NCBI GenBank assembly: GCA_027489355.1
Contig: JAIXZY010000054.1
Span: 19,768 to 83,767 of the forward strand
DNA length: 64,000 bases
DNA from: Paracoccaceae bacterium
GTDB taxonomy: Bacteria; Pseudomonadota; Alphaproteobacteria; Rhodobacterales; Rhodobacteraceae
Direction: 5' to 3'
The position numbers and the translations under genes are program-made. The notes beneath the pieces were generated by a model. It did no database searches, was not told the origin of the DNA, and saw only the letters and a program-made list of their open reading frames with translations. Below, piece after piece: positions 1-9,580 of the stretch (position 1 is its first letter; every line of letters begins with the position of its first letter).

Positions 1-767
<767 letters not shown>

Positions 768-788
768 TCAAGCGGGAACGGTGGGGCA

Positions 789-1064
789 ATGGGCGAGACG
801 GCCGAAGCGCGCCTGAAGCGGATGACGATGCGGTCCTGGCGGCGCGGGACAAAGGAGATGGACCTGGTCCTGGGGCCGTTCGCGGACGCGCATCTGGCCG
901 ACCTGACCGAGGACGAGCTTCAGACCTACGACGCCCTTCTGCTGGAGAATGACCAGGACCTGATGGCCTGGATCCTGGGCCAAGCCAGCCCGCCGGCGGC
1001 GCTGCAACCGCTTCTGGCGCGGATCACCGCCTTCGCGGAAAAGCGCCTCACGCCGGGAAAATAG
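789..1064 (+). CDS. sdhE: Succinate dehydrogenase assembly factor SdhE (FAD assembly factor)
   Basis: Small 91-residue cytoplasmic protein of the SdhE/Sdh5 family, which helps attach FAD covalently to the flavoprotein subunit of succinate dehydrogenase. The family signature RRGTKEMDLVLG (an RGxxE-type motif) lies near residues 18-29, and the length fits the usual 80-95. The remainder is helical with a leucine-rich middle (DLTEDELQTYDALL), as expected for the five-helix bundle. It stands alone, divergent from the aminotransferase and 77 bases before the MarR-type regulator. The sdh genes themselves are not in the window. Confidence 0.88.
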   Translation: MGETAEARLKRMTMRSWRRGTKEMDLVLGPFADAHLADLTEDELQTYDALLLENDQDLMAWILGQASPPAALQPLLARITAFAEKRLTPGK

Positions 1065-1141
1065 GCGAAGTTCTTCGCAAGTTTACGGAATGTTTGCGGT
1101 TTGTGCCGATTCTACCCCCGTCCGAACGGTGGAGAAACGGT

Positions 1142-1639
1142 ATGACAATGTACGCCCCGGTGCTGGATGGATCGCAAAAGGCCTTCCTGTCCTGCTACCT
1201 TGAAAACCTGGCGCTGGTGGAACGGCTGCATCGCCTGCTTCTGGACGTCATCAAGGACGAATTCGAACGGCTGAACCTCCTGGAGATCAACTCGGTCCAG
1301 GCGCTCTTGCTGTTCAACATCGGCGAGAATGAGGTCACCGCCGGGGAACTGAAGTCGCGCGGCTACTACCAGGGCTCGAACGTCAGCTACAATCTGAAGA
1401 AGCTGGTTGAACTGGGCTACATGCACCACCAGCGCAGCGAGATTGACCGCCGCTCGGTCCGGGTGAAGCTGACAGAGAAGGGCCGCCACGTGCGCGGGCT
1501 GATCGCGGACCTCTTTGCCCGGCATTCGGAAGGGATCGAACGGCGCGGTCTGATCGATGCCTCCGGCATGGATGAGATCAACACCGCGCTCAAGCGGATG
1601 GAGCGGTTCTGGACGGAACAGATCCGCTACATCTACTGA
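1142..1639 (+). CDS. MarR-family winged-helix regulator, LdtR-like
   Basis: DNA-binding regulator of 165 residues. The central winged helix contains INSVQALLLFNIG, then TAGELKSRGYYQGSNVSYNL as helix-turn-helix, then a basic wing (RSEIDRRSVRVKLTEKG), flanked by helices that normally dimerise. From memory the SNVSYNLKKLV recognition helix matches the LdtR subgroup of alphaproteobacteria, linked to L,D-transpeptidase and stress control, but I could not verify this. An upstream in-frame GTG at 1094 exists; I chose ATG 1142 because GGAG at 1131-1134 is well placed. An inverted CGCAA/TTGCG pair at 1076-1098 upstream could be its own operator (inference). Confidence 0.8.
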   Translation: MTMYAPVLDGSQKAFLSCYLENLALVERLHRLLLDVIKDEFERLNLLEINSVQALLLFNIGENEVTAGELKSRGYYQGSNVSYNLKKLVELGYMHHQRSEIDRRSVRVKLTEKGRHVRGLIADLFARHSEGIERRGLIDASGMDEINTALKRMERFWTEQIRYIY

Positions 1640-1738
1640 CCCGGCGCCTGCCGCACGCCGCGGATGACCCCGGCCACATGGTTGCCAAAGGGTGAACGGT
1701 TTCATCCAAGTCTCTGATTTCATTGCGTTCCCGGCGCA

Positions 1739-1753
1739 TGTCCACCGTGGACA
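1739..1753. repeat. 15-base palindrome TGTCCAC-C-GTGGACA, copy 1
   Basis: Perfect inverted repeat of 7 bases around one central base. It lies in the convergent gap between the MarR regulator and the DUF1178 gene, 4 bases after the DUF1178 stop codon. The same palindrome occurs at 24601 and 48573. As RNA it could fold into a 6-bp stem with a 3-base loop. Function unknown. Confidence 0.75.
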
Positions 1754-1757
1754 GGGG

Positions 1758-2189
1758 TCAGTTCACCTTCCGCGCCGGCAGGAAGGGCAGGGGCGCGACG
1801 GGAAGGCCTTCCTCGATCATCGCGCGGGCCTCGTCGGGTTTCGCCTCGCCATGGATCGCCCGCTCCGGCGCCTCGCCCGCGTGGATGCGCCGCGCCTCGG
1901 CCGCGAAATTCATGCCGACGTATTCCGAGTTCTCCTCGATCTGGCGGCGCAGGGCGGCGAGCTTCTCCTCCAGCTCCGAGGCCGGGGCCGAAAGGTCGGG
2001 ACGCGGGGCAGCTTCGGCCTTTCGGGCGGGGCGGACGGCGGGGGCCATCAGCTCCTTCTCGACTCTGGACGAGCCGCAAACCGGACACTGGACCTGCCCG
2101 GCCGTCTGGAGGGCCGAGAACGCCCCGGCTTCCTTGAACCAGCTTTCGAAGCCATGTCCGGCCTCACATTTCAGGCTGTATCGGATCAT
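1758..2189 (-). CDS. DUF1178 family protein
   Basis: Conserved protein of 143 residues with no known function. The N-terminus carries a zinc-ribbon-like pattern: MIRYSLKCEAGHGFESWF, then QCPVCGSSRVEKELMAP near residues 33-50, so Cys8, Cys34 and Cys37 could bind a metal. A charged linker and a helical C-terminus (ELEEKLAALRRQIEENSEYV) follow, as usual for DUF1178. It lies 51 bases downstream of the Nudix gene on the same strand and may be cotranscribed with it. Confidence 0.85.
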   Translation of the reverse strand: MIRYSLKCEAGHGFESWFKEAGAFSALQTAGQVQCPVCGSSRVEKELMAPAVRPARKAEAAPRPDLSAPASELEEKLAALRRQIEENSEYVGMNFAAEARRIHAGEAPERAIHGEAKPDEARAMIEEGLPVAPLPFLPARKVN

Positions 2190-2240
2190 CTTCCGGCATC
2201 CCGCTTTCCGCCCCCAGAGCTAAGCACCGCAGCCGAAAGG

Positions 2241-2780
2241 TCAATGCCCCTTGCGCTTGCCCGTCGCGCGCAGGACCGGGAGGCCGTCGTCATCATCATC
2301 CCCCGCAATCGGCGCGGCGCGGCCCATGAGGGGCGGGATGAATTGCGCGATGATCGTCTGCAACTCGGGCTCGGCCACCAGCGTCGCGGCCTCGGCCAGG
2401 GGGAACCACTTGCGGCGGCGTTCCTTCACCTCGGGGAAGCTTTTCGCCAGGTCCTCGACCCGCAACCCGTAGACGGCGACGGCGCAGGGCACGCTGGCCT
2501 CGGCCGAGAGGCATTTCTGATAGCCGTAGCGTCCGATGCAAAGCGGGTTCATCACGCCCTGGACACCGGCCTCTTCCCAGGCTTCCTGTGCGGCGGCAGC
2601 CTCGGGCGAGAGGCCGGGCATCGGCCAGCCCTTCGGGATCACCCAGCGCCCGGTATCCCGGCTGGTGATCAGCAGAACCTCGATCCCGCCGCTGCCCGGC
2701 CGCCAGCACAAGGCACCGTACTGCATTCTGGTACCACCGGAATCGGCGCCTTGCGCCGCAATCTTGTCTTGCCAACCCAT
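2241..2780 (-). CDS. Nudix hydrolase (diphosphoinositol-polyphosphate phosphatase-like type)
   Basis: Hydrolase of 179 residues for nucleoside-diphosphate-linked or related pyrophosphate compounds; the exact substrate is unknown. The Nudix box GWPMPGLSPEAAAAQEAWEE continues to AGV: the glycine, the EAWEE glutamates that bind Mg2+ and the final G are kept, but the first glutamate is Leu and the usual R is Gln. The approach VIPKGWPMPG resembles the Ap4A/DIPP subgroup. ATG at 2780 is preceded by AGGTGA, which supports this start over Met19. The C-terminus is acidic (DDDDD), then basic. Upstream neighbour gpx is divergent. Confidence 0.82.
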   Translation of the reverse strand: MGWQDKIAAQGADSGGTRMQYGALCWRPGSGGIEVLLITSRDTGRWVIPKGWPMPGLSPEAAAAQEAWEEAGVQGVMNPLCIGRYGYQKCLSAEASVPCAVAVYGLRVEDLAKSFPEVKERRRKWFPLAEAATLVAEPELQTIIAQFIPPLMGRAAPIAGDDDDDGLPVLRATGKRKGH

Positions 2781-2943
2781 ATTGTCACCTGGACCGCCCG
2801 GTTCCCGGATCTGGTCGCTGCCTGAACCTCATTTTTCACTATCGCATATATATGGCGTGAATTGGAAAAAAGTTCCGGGAAATTGACGGAAACTGCTGTC
2901 GGATTATCTGACCTTGCATGGAAACCAGGCACAGGCGGGTGCA

Positions 2944-3459
2944 ATGAGGCGATTTCTGACGGCAAGTCTGCTGGTCCTGCTGGCCATCCCGGGTCATGCG
3001 GGCGACGGGTTCCGGTTTTCCTCGATCGACGGGGGCTCCATCAACCTGGACGACTGGCGCGGCAAGCCGGTGCTCGTTGTCAATACCGCCTCGCTGTGCG
3101 GCTTTGCCGGGCAGTTCGACACGCTGCAGGCGCTGCACGAAGAGTTCGGGGACCGGGCGCTTATCCTTGCCGTCCCCTCGGACGATTTCAACCAGGAGCT
3201 TGCCGACGAGGCGGCGGTCAAGGAATACTGCGCCATGACCTTCGATCTGACGCTGCCGATGACCGAGATCACCCATGTGACCGGCAAGGCCGCGCATCCC
3301 TTCTATGCCTGGGTCAAGGCCGAGACCGGCTTCGTCCCCGGCTGGAACTTCAACAAGGTGCTGCTCGCGCCCGACGGGACCATCGCCGGGACCTTCGGCG
3401 CGCCGGTCAGGCCCGAGGGGCCGCAGATCGCGGGGCAGATCAAGGCCATGCTGGAATGA
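2944..3459 (+). CDS. Periplasmic glutathione-peroxidase family protein
   Basis: Thiol peroxidase of the GPx fold, 171 residues, exported by an N-terminal signal peptide (MRRFLTASLLVLLAIPGHAG). The peroxidatic Cys is in NTASLCGFAGQF, the WNFNKVLLAPDG motif carries the Trp, and a second Cys in KEYCAMTFDL fits the resolving position of thioredoxin-type GPx proteins. The usual PCNQF motif is replaced by VPSDDFNQE. The start follows the signal peptide; a more upstream Met at 2914 would disrupt it. Its stop overlaps the next gene's start (ATGA), so it heads an operon with the deacetylase-like gene and thpR. Confidence 0.87.
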   Translation: MRRFLTASLLVLLAIPGHAGDGFRFSSIDGGSINLDDWRGKPVLVVNTASLCGFAGQFDTLQALHEEFGDRALILAVPSDDFNQELADEAAVKEYCAMTFDLTLPMTEITHVTGKAAHPFYAWVKAETGFVPGWNFNKVLLAPDGTIAGTFGAPVRPEGPQIAGQIKAMLE

Positions 3460-4598
3460 TCGAGGGGCCGCCGCCCCGGCCCGCCGCGACGGGGACGACG
3501 CCGCTTTTCCTGGGTTCCGACATCTATCGGGGCTCGTCCTACGGCGCGCGCCATCCCCTGCGGGTGCCACGCGTCTCGACCGTGATGGACCTCGCGCGGG
3601 CGCTGGGATGGTTGCCGCGCGACCGCTTCCGCGTCAGTCCGCGGGCCAAGCCGGCCGCGCTGACCCTGTGGCATGAGCCCGCCTACATCGCCGCCCTGCA
3701 AGAGGCCGAGGGTCTGGGCGAAGCGACCGAGGAGATGCGTCACCGTTTCCACCTTGGCACGCTCTCCAACCCCGTCTTTCCCGAAGTCTACCGCCGCCCC
3801 GCCACCGGGGCCGGAGGCACGATGCTGGCGGCCGAACTTCTGGCCGCCCGTCCGGGAAGCATCCATGTCCCCGGCGGCGGCACGCATCACGGCTTGCCGG
3901 GGCGGGCCAACGGGTTCTGCTACCTCAACGACGTGGTGCTGGGGATCAAGGTCCTGCAGCGCGCCGGGCTGGGACGGATCGCCTATGTCGACCTTGACGC
4001 GCATCACTCGGACGGGGTGGAACTGGCCTTCGCTTGCGATCCGGGTGTGCGGATGATCTCGGTCCACGAGGAAGGCCGCTGGCCCTTCACCGGCGCGCTG
4101 GACGACACGGCCGGGGGCAGCGCCTTCAACCTGCCGGTGCCGCGGGGCTACAACGACAGCGAGGCGCGGGCGGTGCTGCACGGGCTGATCCTGCCGCGGG
4201 TCGAGGCGTTCAAGCCCGAGGCACTGGTCTTGCAATGCGGGGCGGACAGCCTGCTGGAGGACCCCCTGTCGCGCCTTGCCCTGTCGAACCGCGCTTATCT
4301 GGAGGCGATCCGGGCGCTGCTTCCGCTGGCCCCGCGCGTGCTGGTGCTGGGCGGGGGCGGGTACAATCCCTGGTCGGTCGGGCGGCTTTGGACGGCGATC
4401 TGGGGCTGCATCGCCGGATGGGACCTGCCCGACCGCCTGCCGCCCGAAGGGCGCGCGGTATTGCAGGCGCTGAGCTGGAACGGGGGCGGGCGCGCTCTGC
4501 CCGGGCCGGACATGCTGGAGACTCTGGTCGACCCGCCACGTGAAGGCCCCGTGCGCGAGGTGATCCGCGACCGGCTGGGCGTACTGGCGCGCCGATGA
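3456..4598 (+). CDS. Histone-deacetylase-superfamily protein (AcuC/acetylpolyamine amidohydrolase type)
   Basis: Zinc-dependent amidohydrolase, 380 residues, that removes acetyl groups from lysines or small amines. Seen: PGGGTHHGLP (active-site His pair), GFCYLNDVVLG, VDLDAHHSDGVE (Asp and His zinc ligands), LQCGADSLLEDPL (second Asp region) and GGGGYNPWSVGR with the catalytic Tyr. The set is complete, so it should be active. The substrate cannot be read from sequence. Start and stop overlap both neighbours by 4 bases, indicating translational coupling within the gpx/deacetylase/thpR operon. Confidence 0.88.
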   Translation: MIEGPPPRPAATGTTPLFLGSDIYRGSSYGARHPLRVPRVSTVMDLARALGWLPRDRFRVSPRAKPAALTLWHEPAYIAALQEAEGLGEATEEMRHRFHLGTLSNPVFPEVYRRPATGAGGTMLAAELLAARPGSIHVPGGGTHHGLPGRANGFCYLNDVVLGIKVLQRAGLGRIAYVDLDAHHSDGVELAFACDPGVRMISVHEEGRWPFTGALDDTAGGSAFNLPVPRGYNDSEARAVLHGLILPRVEAFKPEALVLQCGADSLLEDPLSRLALSNRAYLEAIRALLPLAPRVLVLGGGGYNPWSVGRLWTAIWGCIAGWDLPDRLPPEGRAVLQALSWNGGGRALPGPDMLETLVDPPREGPVREVIRDRLGVLARR

Positions 4599-5137
4599 TC
4601 CGCGCCTTCCTTGGTATCGACCTGCCGCCGCCGGTGCGCGGCGCACTTCAGGTGCAACAGTTCCTCTTGCCTCTGCCGCGCAAGGTGGAGCCGGAAAACC
4701 TTCACCTCACCCTGATCTTTCTGGGCGATTGTCCCGAACCGGCGCTGGAAGCCGCGCATGAGGGGTTCGATGCCCTGCGCGAGCACCGCTTTTCCCTGGC
4801 GCTGCAAGGTCTTGGCCTGTTCGGCAAGGACAAGCCGCGCGTCGCCTGGGCCGGGGTGGCGCCGTCACCCGCTCTCATGCACCTGCAGGCCAAGGTCGAG
4901 ACCATCGCCCGCCGCACCTTTTGCCCGGTCGAGGCGCGCAGGTTCGTCCCCCATGTCACCCTGGGCCGCTTCCCACCCCCGCCGCCCACTGACGCGATGC
5001 GGCTGGAACGCGCCGTGGCGATGGGGCAGGGGTTCCGCTCCGACCCGTGGGAGGTGACAGAGCTGACCCTTTGGCGCAGCCACCAGACCGGCAAGGGTTC
5101 GCACTACGAGGTTCTCGCCCGCTACCCGCTGGCTTGA
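4595..5137 (+). CDS. thpR: RNA 2',3'-cyclic phosphodiesterase ThpR
   Basis: 2H phosphoesterase of 180 residues that opens 2',3'-cyclic phosphate ends of RNA; it was first named 2'-5' RNA ligase. The two HxT motifs are present: HLTLIFLG near residue 37 and HVTLGRFPPPPP near 120. Length matches the family. The ATGA overlap with the deacetylase gene shows it is the third gene of that operon. A 49-base gap separates it from neuB, so the nonulosonate genes may be transcribed with it or from their own start. Confidence 0.9.
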   Translation: MIRAFLGIDLPPPVRGALQVQQFLLPLPRKVEPENLHLTLIFLGDCPEPALEAAHEGFDALREHRFSLALQGLGLFGKDKPRVAWAGVAPSPALMHLQAKVETIARRTFCPVEARRFVPHVTLGRFPPPPPTDAMRLERAVAMGQGFRSDPWEVTELTLWRSHQTGKGSHYEVLARYPLA

Positions 5138-5186
5138 CAGGGCCACGGGCCTGACGCACCACGGGCGACAACCAAGGGAGTGACCC

Positions 5187-6215
5187 ATGAAGATCGCCCA
5201 CCGCGAGATCGGCCCGAACCACCCGCCGCTTGTCATCGCCGAGATCGGCATCAACCACGGCGGCGACCTGGCCGTGGCCAAGGAGATGGTGCGCCTGGCC
5301 GCCGGGGCTGGCTGCGAGATGATCAAGCACCAGACCCACATCATCGAAGACGAGATGACCGAGGAGGCGAAGCAGATCTTCCCGCCGAACGCCGACGTTT
5401 CGATCTGGCACGTGATGGAACGCTGCGCGCTTAGCCTGGACGAAGAGGCCGATTTGAAGCGGTACACGGAAAGCCTGGGACTGATCTGGATCTCGACCCC
5501 GTTCAGCCGCGCGGCTGCCGACTGGCTCGAGACGCAGGATGTGCCGGCCTACAAGATCGGCTCGGGCGAGGCCGACAACCTGCCGCTCATCCGCCACATC
5601 GCGCGGAAGGGCAAGCCGGTGATCCTGTCCACGGGGATGCAGACCATCGAGACGATCCGCGCCTCGGTTGACATCCTGGACCAGGCCGGGGTGGACTATG
5701 CGCTTCTGGAATGCACGAACCTCTATCCCAGCCCGGCCGAGATCGTCTCGCTGCGCGGGGTGACCGAGTTGCGGCAGGCTTTCCCCAAGGCGGTCGTCGG
5801 ATTCTCCGACCACTCCATCGGTCCCGAGATGGCTTTGGCCAGCGTGGCCCTTGGCGCCTGCATCCTGGAGCGGCATTACACCGACACGCGCTATCGCAAG
5901 GGGCCGGACATCATCAACTCGATGGACCCGGCCGAGCTGCGCTTCCTGATCGACCGGTCGAAGGAAATCTGGATCGCCGCCAACAACCCCAAGCAGCGGT
6001 CAGCGCCCGAGGAAGATGTCTACCGCTTCGCCCGCGGGTCCGTGGTGGCCGATGCCGACCTTGCCGAGGGCCATGTGATCACCGAGGCCGACATCTGGGC
6101 CCGCCGGCCCGGGTCGGGCGAGATCGCGGCCTATGACTTCGACAAGGTCGTCGGCAAGCGGCTGAAGCGGGCGGTGACGCGGAACACGCAGCTGAAGTGG
6201 AGCGACCTGGGGTGA
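5187..6215 (+). CDS. neuB: N-acetylneuraminate (nonulosonate) synthase NeuB
   Basis: Condenses phosphoenolpyruvate with N-acetylmannosamine to make sialic acid, or a related nine-carbon keto sugar. 342 residues: TIM-barrel NeuB domain (AEIGINHGGDLAVAKEMV, EMIKHQTHIIEDEM, KIGSGEADNLPLI, LSTGMQTIETI, VGFSDHSIGPEM, LERHYTD) and a C-terminal SAF domain from about residue 285 (FARGSVVADADLAEGHVIT). The KHQTHIIEDEM stretch resembles Campylobacter jejuni NeuB1 more than legionaminate synthases (from memory). AAGGGAG precedes the ATG. First gene of the nonulosonate operon. Confidence 0.92.
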   Translation: MKIAHREIGPNHPPLVIAEIGINHGGDLAVAKEMVRLAAGAGCEMIKHQTHIIEDEMTEEAKQIFPPNADVSIWHVMERCALSLDEEADLKRYTESLGLIWISTPFSRAAADWLETQDVPAYKIGSGEADNLPLIRHIARKGKPVILSTGMQTIETIRASVDILDQAGVDYALLECTNLYPSPAEIVSLRGVTELRQAFPKAVVGFSDHSIGPEMALASVALGACILERHYTDTRYRKGPDIINSMDPAELRFLIDRSKEIWIAANNPKQRSAPEEDVYRFARGSVVADADLAEGHVITEADIWARRPGSGEIAAYDFDKVVGKRLKRAVTRNTQLKWSDLG

Positions 6216-7339
6216 CGGGCGCGTCGACCCCCGGCGAGGCGCTGGCCTTTGTCTGTCTGGACCCCCGGAAGGTCAAGCACGACATCGTCCAGGGCTTGCT
6301 TGGTCCGCTTGGTCCGATCGCGTGGTGGCGGCTGCCTCCGGTCCGGTCGCGGCCCTACCCCGAGACCGCGGCCCGCGCCGAGGCAGCCCAGGCGGCGGCT
6401 CGGCGACCCGCGCGGGCAGGGCTGCGGCGATACCTGCAGCGCCAGTTCTACGCCTGGCACTACAATGGCACGCGCGCCTGGTTCGAGCGCCACCCGGACC
6501 GGATCGCCGTGGCGTGGAACGGTCTCAACGGACTGCGGCGGGTCTTCATGGAGGCAGCCCGGGATGCGGGCGCGCGCACGCTCTTCTTCGAACTTGCGCC
6601 GTTCAAGGGACGGATCACCTGCGATCCGGTCGGCGTGAACCAGGCCAACGCACTACCGCGCACGGCCGGATTCTATCTGGACTGGATCGCCCGGTCCCCT
6701 GTCCCGAGGGACGCCTGGCGCGACTATCGCCGCAACATCCTGCAACGCGCCCCGGCGCGCGAAAAGCCGGCGGGAGACGGCGAAAGGTCGGACAAGGGGC
6801 CTTACCTGTTCGCGCCCCTGCAGGTTCCGGGGGACTCGCAACTGCGGCTGTTCGGCGGCCGGTTCCGCACGGTGCCCGCCTTCATCGATGCCCTGATCGC
6901 TGCGGCCGAAAGACTGCCCGAGGGGTGGCACCTGAAGATCAAGGAACATCCGACCGCCGACATCTCTTACGCCGATCAGGTGATCGGGCGCAGCAGCCGC
7001 GTCGTGCTGGACAACCGGACCGACACCTTCGCGCTTGTCGCCGGGTCTGCGGGCGTAATTACGGTGAATTCCTCTGTCGGGCTGGAATCGATGTTCTTCG
7101 ACAAGCCCGTCGTCGCCTGCGGCGAATGCTTCTGGGCGATACCCGGGGTCGCCGAAACGGCAACTGATCCGGAATCGCTGGCGACGGCCTTCTCCCGCCC
7201 CGAGAGCTGGGCCTACGACAGCGCCATAAGGGGGGCCTTTCTCAGCTACCTTTTGAACGAGTACTATGTGTCCACCGACGGGTCGCCAGCCGAGGCCGAG
7301 AAGGTCCGTCGCAGATTGGTGCTGGGGAGTGTGTCGTGA
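6212..7339 (+). CDS. KpsS-like capsule polysaccharide transferase domain protein
   Basis: About 375 residues. The C-terminal half carries the capsule-synthesis fold of KpsS/KpsC and LipB proteins: YLFAPLQVPGDSQLRLFGGR near residue 200, KIKEHPTADI (the HP motif) and VITVNSSVGLESMFFDKPVV (serine-rich nucleotide-sugar loop). KpsS and KpsC use CMP-Kdo; this protein may add Kdo or a CMP-nonulosonate made by its neighbours (inference). I chose GTG 6212, which overlaps the neuB stop as GTGA and has GGAG at 6199-6202; GTG 6197 is an alternative. Its own stop overlaps the next start in the same way. Confidence 0.72.
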   Translation: MTGASTPGEALAFVCLDPRKVKHDIVQGLLGPLGPIAWWRLPPVRSRPYPETAARAEAAQAAARRPARAGLRRYLQRQFYAWHYNGTRAWFERHPDRIAVAWNGLNGLRRVFMEAARDAGARTLFFELAPFKGRITCDPVGVNQANALPRTAGFYLDWIARSPVPRDAWRDYRRNILQRAPAREKPAGDGERSDKGPYLFAPLQVPGDSQLRLFGGRFRTVPAFIDALIAAAERLPEGWHLKIKEHPTADISYADQVIGRSSRVVLDNRTDTFALVAGSAGVITVNSSVGLESMFFDKPVVACGECFWAIPGVAETATDPESLATAFSRPESWAYDSAIRGAFLSYLLNEYYVSTDGSPAEAEKVRRRLVLGSVS

Positions 7340-8457
7340 TCCCACTGTGGAAAGTTCGCCGGGAATTGCGGCGGGTGAGGGACCGTTTCGTTGCCGTCTC
7401 CGGCAACCTGTACGAACCGCTCCAGCAGCGAAAGCACGACCGGTGGCGAGAGAGCCAGCCCGTCCCGCGGGATCTTGGATGCCGGCTGACCGGAAAGGTC
7501 GCGATCTTCCTGATCTACCAACCCAAGGGCATTGCCCCGTCGATCCTCTGCACCCTGCGCTGGCTTCGCGCGAACGGGTATTCTCCGTTCGTCATTGCAA
7601 ACACGCCCATCCCTGCCTCGGACCGACCTGCCGTCGAGGCGCTGTCGTGGCGGGTGTTCGAGCGACCGAACTTCGGATACGATTTCGGGGGCTACCGGGA
7701 CGGGATTCTGCTGCTGGATGCCTGGGGCGTGAAGCTGGAGAGACTTCTGATCATCAACGACAGCGTCTGGATGCCGCTTCGCAGCGATTCAGACCTGATT
7801 GCGCGCCTGGAAAGGGTGGACGCTGATCTGGTTGGCGGAACGATGCATCCGGCCGCATTACGGCGGGCTGGAAGGGTCCGTCCGCCATTCCTGGAATCCT
7901 ACGTGTTCATCATCAACGCGCGGCTTCTGAACGACAGGCGATTCTTTGCCCATTGGCGAAATTTTCCGTCCTCCAGCCACAAGGAGAACGCCGTTCGTCG
8001 TGGCGAGAAGCGGCTGACGGAAAAGATCAGGTCAATGGGTTTCACTACAAAGGGTCTCTTCTCGACGCAGGGACTTTTGGACGCGTTGGGAGAAGCCGAC
8101 GCAGAAACCTTGCGGCTGACGCTTTTCCATGGGGCCTACATCGACCGGGACCACATCTCGGAAAATGCGCAGCTTCTTGCGACGTTTCAGGACAGCCCGG
8201 AATGGAGGGAGCGGGCTCTCGACTTCATCACGCGCATGGTGCACCGGAGGCGCTACAATGCCGTCTACCCGTACCCTTGCGACAAGCTGCTTGGTATGGA
8301 TTTTCTCAAGAAGTCCGACGGATCAACCGGGCTGGATGGTCGGGCCCTGCACGTGGAAATGCGGACTGAATTTCTGAAAGCCGTGGCGACGGGCGACCTG
8401 CCTGCCATCCTGCCCGAGGTGCAAGCCGAGATGCAGGCTGCAAACCAGCGGCGATGA
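7336..8457 (+). CDS. RgpF-like rhamnan synthesis F family protein
   Basis: Protein of 373 residues with the rhamnan-synthesis F (RgpF) domain found in polysaccharide gene clusters: IFLIYQPKGIAPSILCTLRW, RPNFGYDFGGYRDGILLLDA and LLIINDSVWMPL, then ESYVFIINARLL. Such proteins act in assembly or modification of cell-wall or lipopolysaccharide glycans; the reaction is unproven. It starts at a GTG overlapping the previous stop (GTGA). Base composition is lower than its neighbours (33 G+C in the 60 bases from 7921), so it may have been acquired separately. Sits between a KpsS-like transferase and neuC. Confidence 0.75.
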   Translation: MIPLWKVRRELRRVRDRFVAVSGNLYEPLQQRKHDRWRESQPVPRDLGCRLTGKVAIFLIYQPKGIAPSILCTLRWLRANGYSPFVIANTPIPASDRPAVEALSWRVFERPNFGYDFGGYRDGILLLDAWGVKLERLLIINDSVWMPLRSDSDLIARLERVDADLVGGTMHPAALRRAGRVRPPFLESYVFIINARLLNDRRFFAHWRNFPSSSHKENAVRRGEKRLTEKIRSMGFTTKGLFSTQGLLDALGEADAETLRLTLFHGAYIDRDHISENAQLLATFQDSPEWRERALDFITRMVHRRRYNAVYPYPCDKLLGMDFLKKSDGSTGLDGRALHVEMRTEFLKAVATGDLPAILPEVQAEMQAANQRR

Positions 8458-8464
8458 CTGCCCC

Positions 8465-9580
8465 ATGACCCGCCACCTCCTCTTCCTCACCGGCACCCGG
8501 GCCGACTTCGGCAAGCTGGAACCGCTGGCCGCCGCCGCCCGGGACGCGGGGCATCGGGTGACGTTCTTCGTCACCGGGATGCACATGATGGACCGCTATG
8601 GCCTGACCCGGACCGAAGTGCGGCGCATGCCCGGTGTCGAGGTCGAGGAATTCGTCAACCAGGCCGAGGGCGACCCGCAGGACCTGGTCCTTGCCCGCAC
8701 GGTCACCGGGTTCTCGGCCTATGTGAACCGGGTGAAGCCGGACCTCATCGTGCTGCACGGCGACCGGATCGAGGCCTTGGCCGGGGCGCTGGTGGCCGCC
8801 ACGAACTACATCCGTTCGGCGCATGTCGAAGGGGGCGAGGTCTCGGGGACGATCGACGAGGTCTTCCGCCACTGCAACACAAAGCTCTGCACCCACCATT
8901 TCGTCTCGTCCGAGGCCGCCGCCCGCCGCGTGCGCGCGCTGGGGGAGCCGGAAGAGACGATCCACGCCATCGGCTCGCCGGAGCTGGATTTCCACGCCCG
9001 CCCCTCGGGCGTCACGCTGGACGAGGTCCGCGCGCGCTACGAGATCCCCTTCGCCGACTTCGGCATCGTCACCTTCCACCCGGTGACGTCGGAACAGGAC
9101 ACGATCGGCCAGCAGGCGGCGGACCTGTTCGGCGCGCTGGAGGCCTCGGGGCGCAGCTTCGTCGTGATCGCACCGAACAACGACCCCGGCTCGAAGGCCA
9201 TCTTCCAGGTGCTGGAAAAGCTGCCGAAATCCCGCTTCCGCGTCCTGCCCTCGATGCGGTTTGCGCATTTCAGCGAATTGATGAAGAACGCGGCCTGCAT
9301 GGTCGGCAACTCCTCCGCCGGGGTCCGCGAAGCGCCGTTCCTGGGCCTGCCGTCGCTGGACATCGGGACGCGGCAGTCGAACCGGTCGGACGCGCCCTCG
9401 GTCACAGCCTGCGAGGCGGCGGACCGGGACACCATCCTTGCCTTCCTGGCGACGCATTGGGGCCGACAGGCCATCCCGCATGACGGCTTCGGCCAGGGCA
9501 GCGCGGCGGAGCGTTTTGTCGAGGTGCTGGCGCGGCCCGATTTCTGGACGCTGAGCCTGCAGAAGGCGTTCCGTGACTAG
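8465..9580 (+). CDS. neuC: UDP-N-acetylglucosamine 2-epimerase (hydrolysing), NeuC type
   Basis: Converts UDP-GlcNAc to N-acetylmannosamine plus UDP, the first committed step to sialic acid, feeding NeuB. 371 residues, GT-B-like fold: FLTGTRADFGKLEPL at the start, FVTGMHMMDRYG, DLIVLHGDRIEALAGALVAA, SAHVEGGEVSGTIDE (catalytic region), FHPVTSEQDTIG and MVGNSSAGVREAPFLGLPS with GTRQSNR near the end. It closely resembles Campylobacter NeuC1 from memory. If the true substrate were a UDP-diamino sugar the product would be a legionaminate precursor, but no amino-sugar genes are nearby. The last 8 bases overlap the next gene. Confidence 0.9.
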   Translation: MTRHLLFLTGTRADFGKLEPLAAAARDAGHRVTFFVTGMHMMDRYGLTRTEVRRMPGVEVEEFVNQAEGDPQDLVLARTVTGFSAYVNRVKPDLIVLHGDRIEALAGALVAATNYIRSAHVEGGEVSGTIDEVFRHCNTKLCTHHFVSSEAAARRVRALGEPEETIHAIGSPELDFHARPSGVTLDEVRARYEIPFADFGIVTFHPVTSEQDTIGQQAADLFGALEASGRSFVVIAPNNDPGSKAIFQVLEKLPKSRFRVLPSMRFAHFSELMKNAACMVGNSSAGVREAPFLGLPSLDIGTRQSNRSDAPSVTACEAADRDTILAFLATHWGRQAIPHDGFGQGSAAERFVEVLARPDFWTLSLQKAFRD

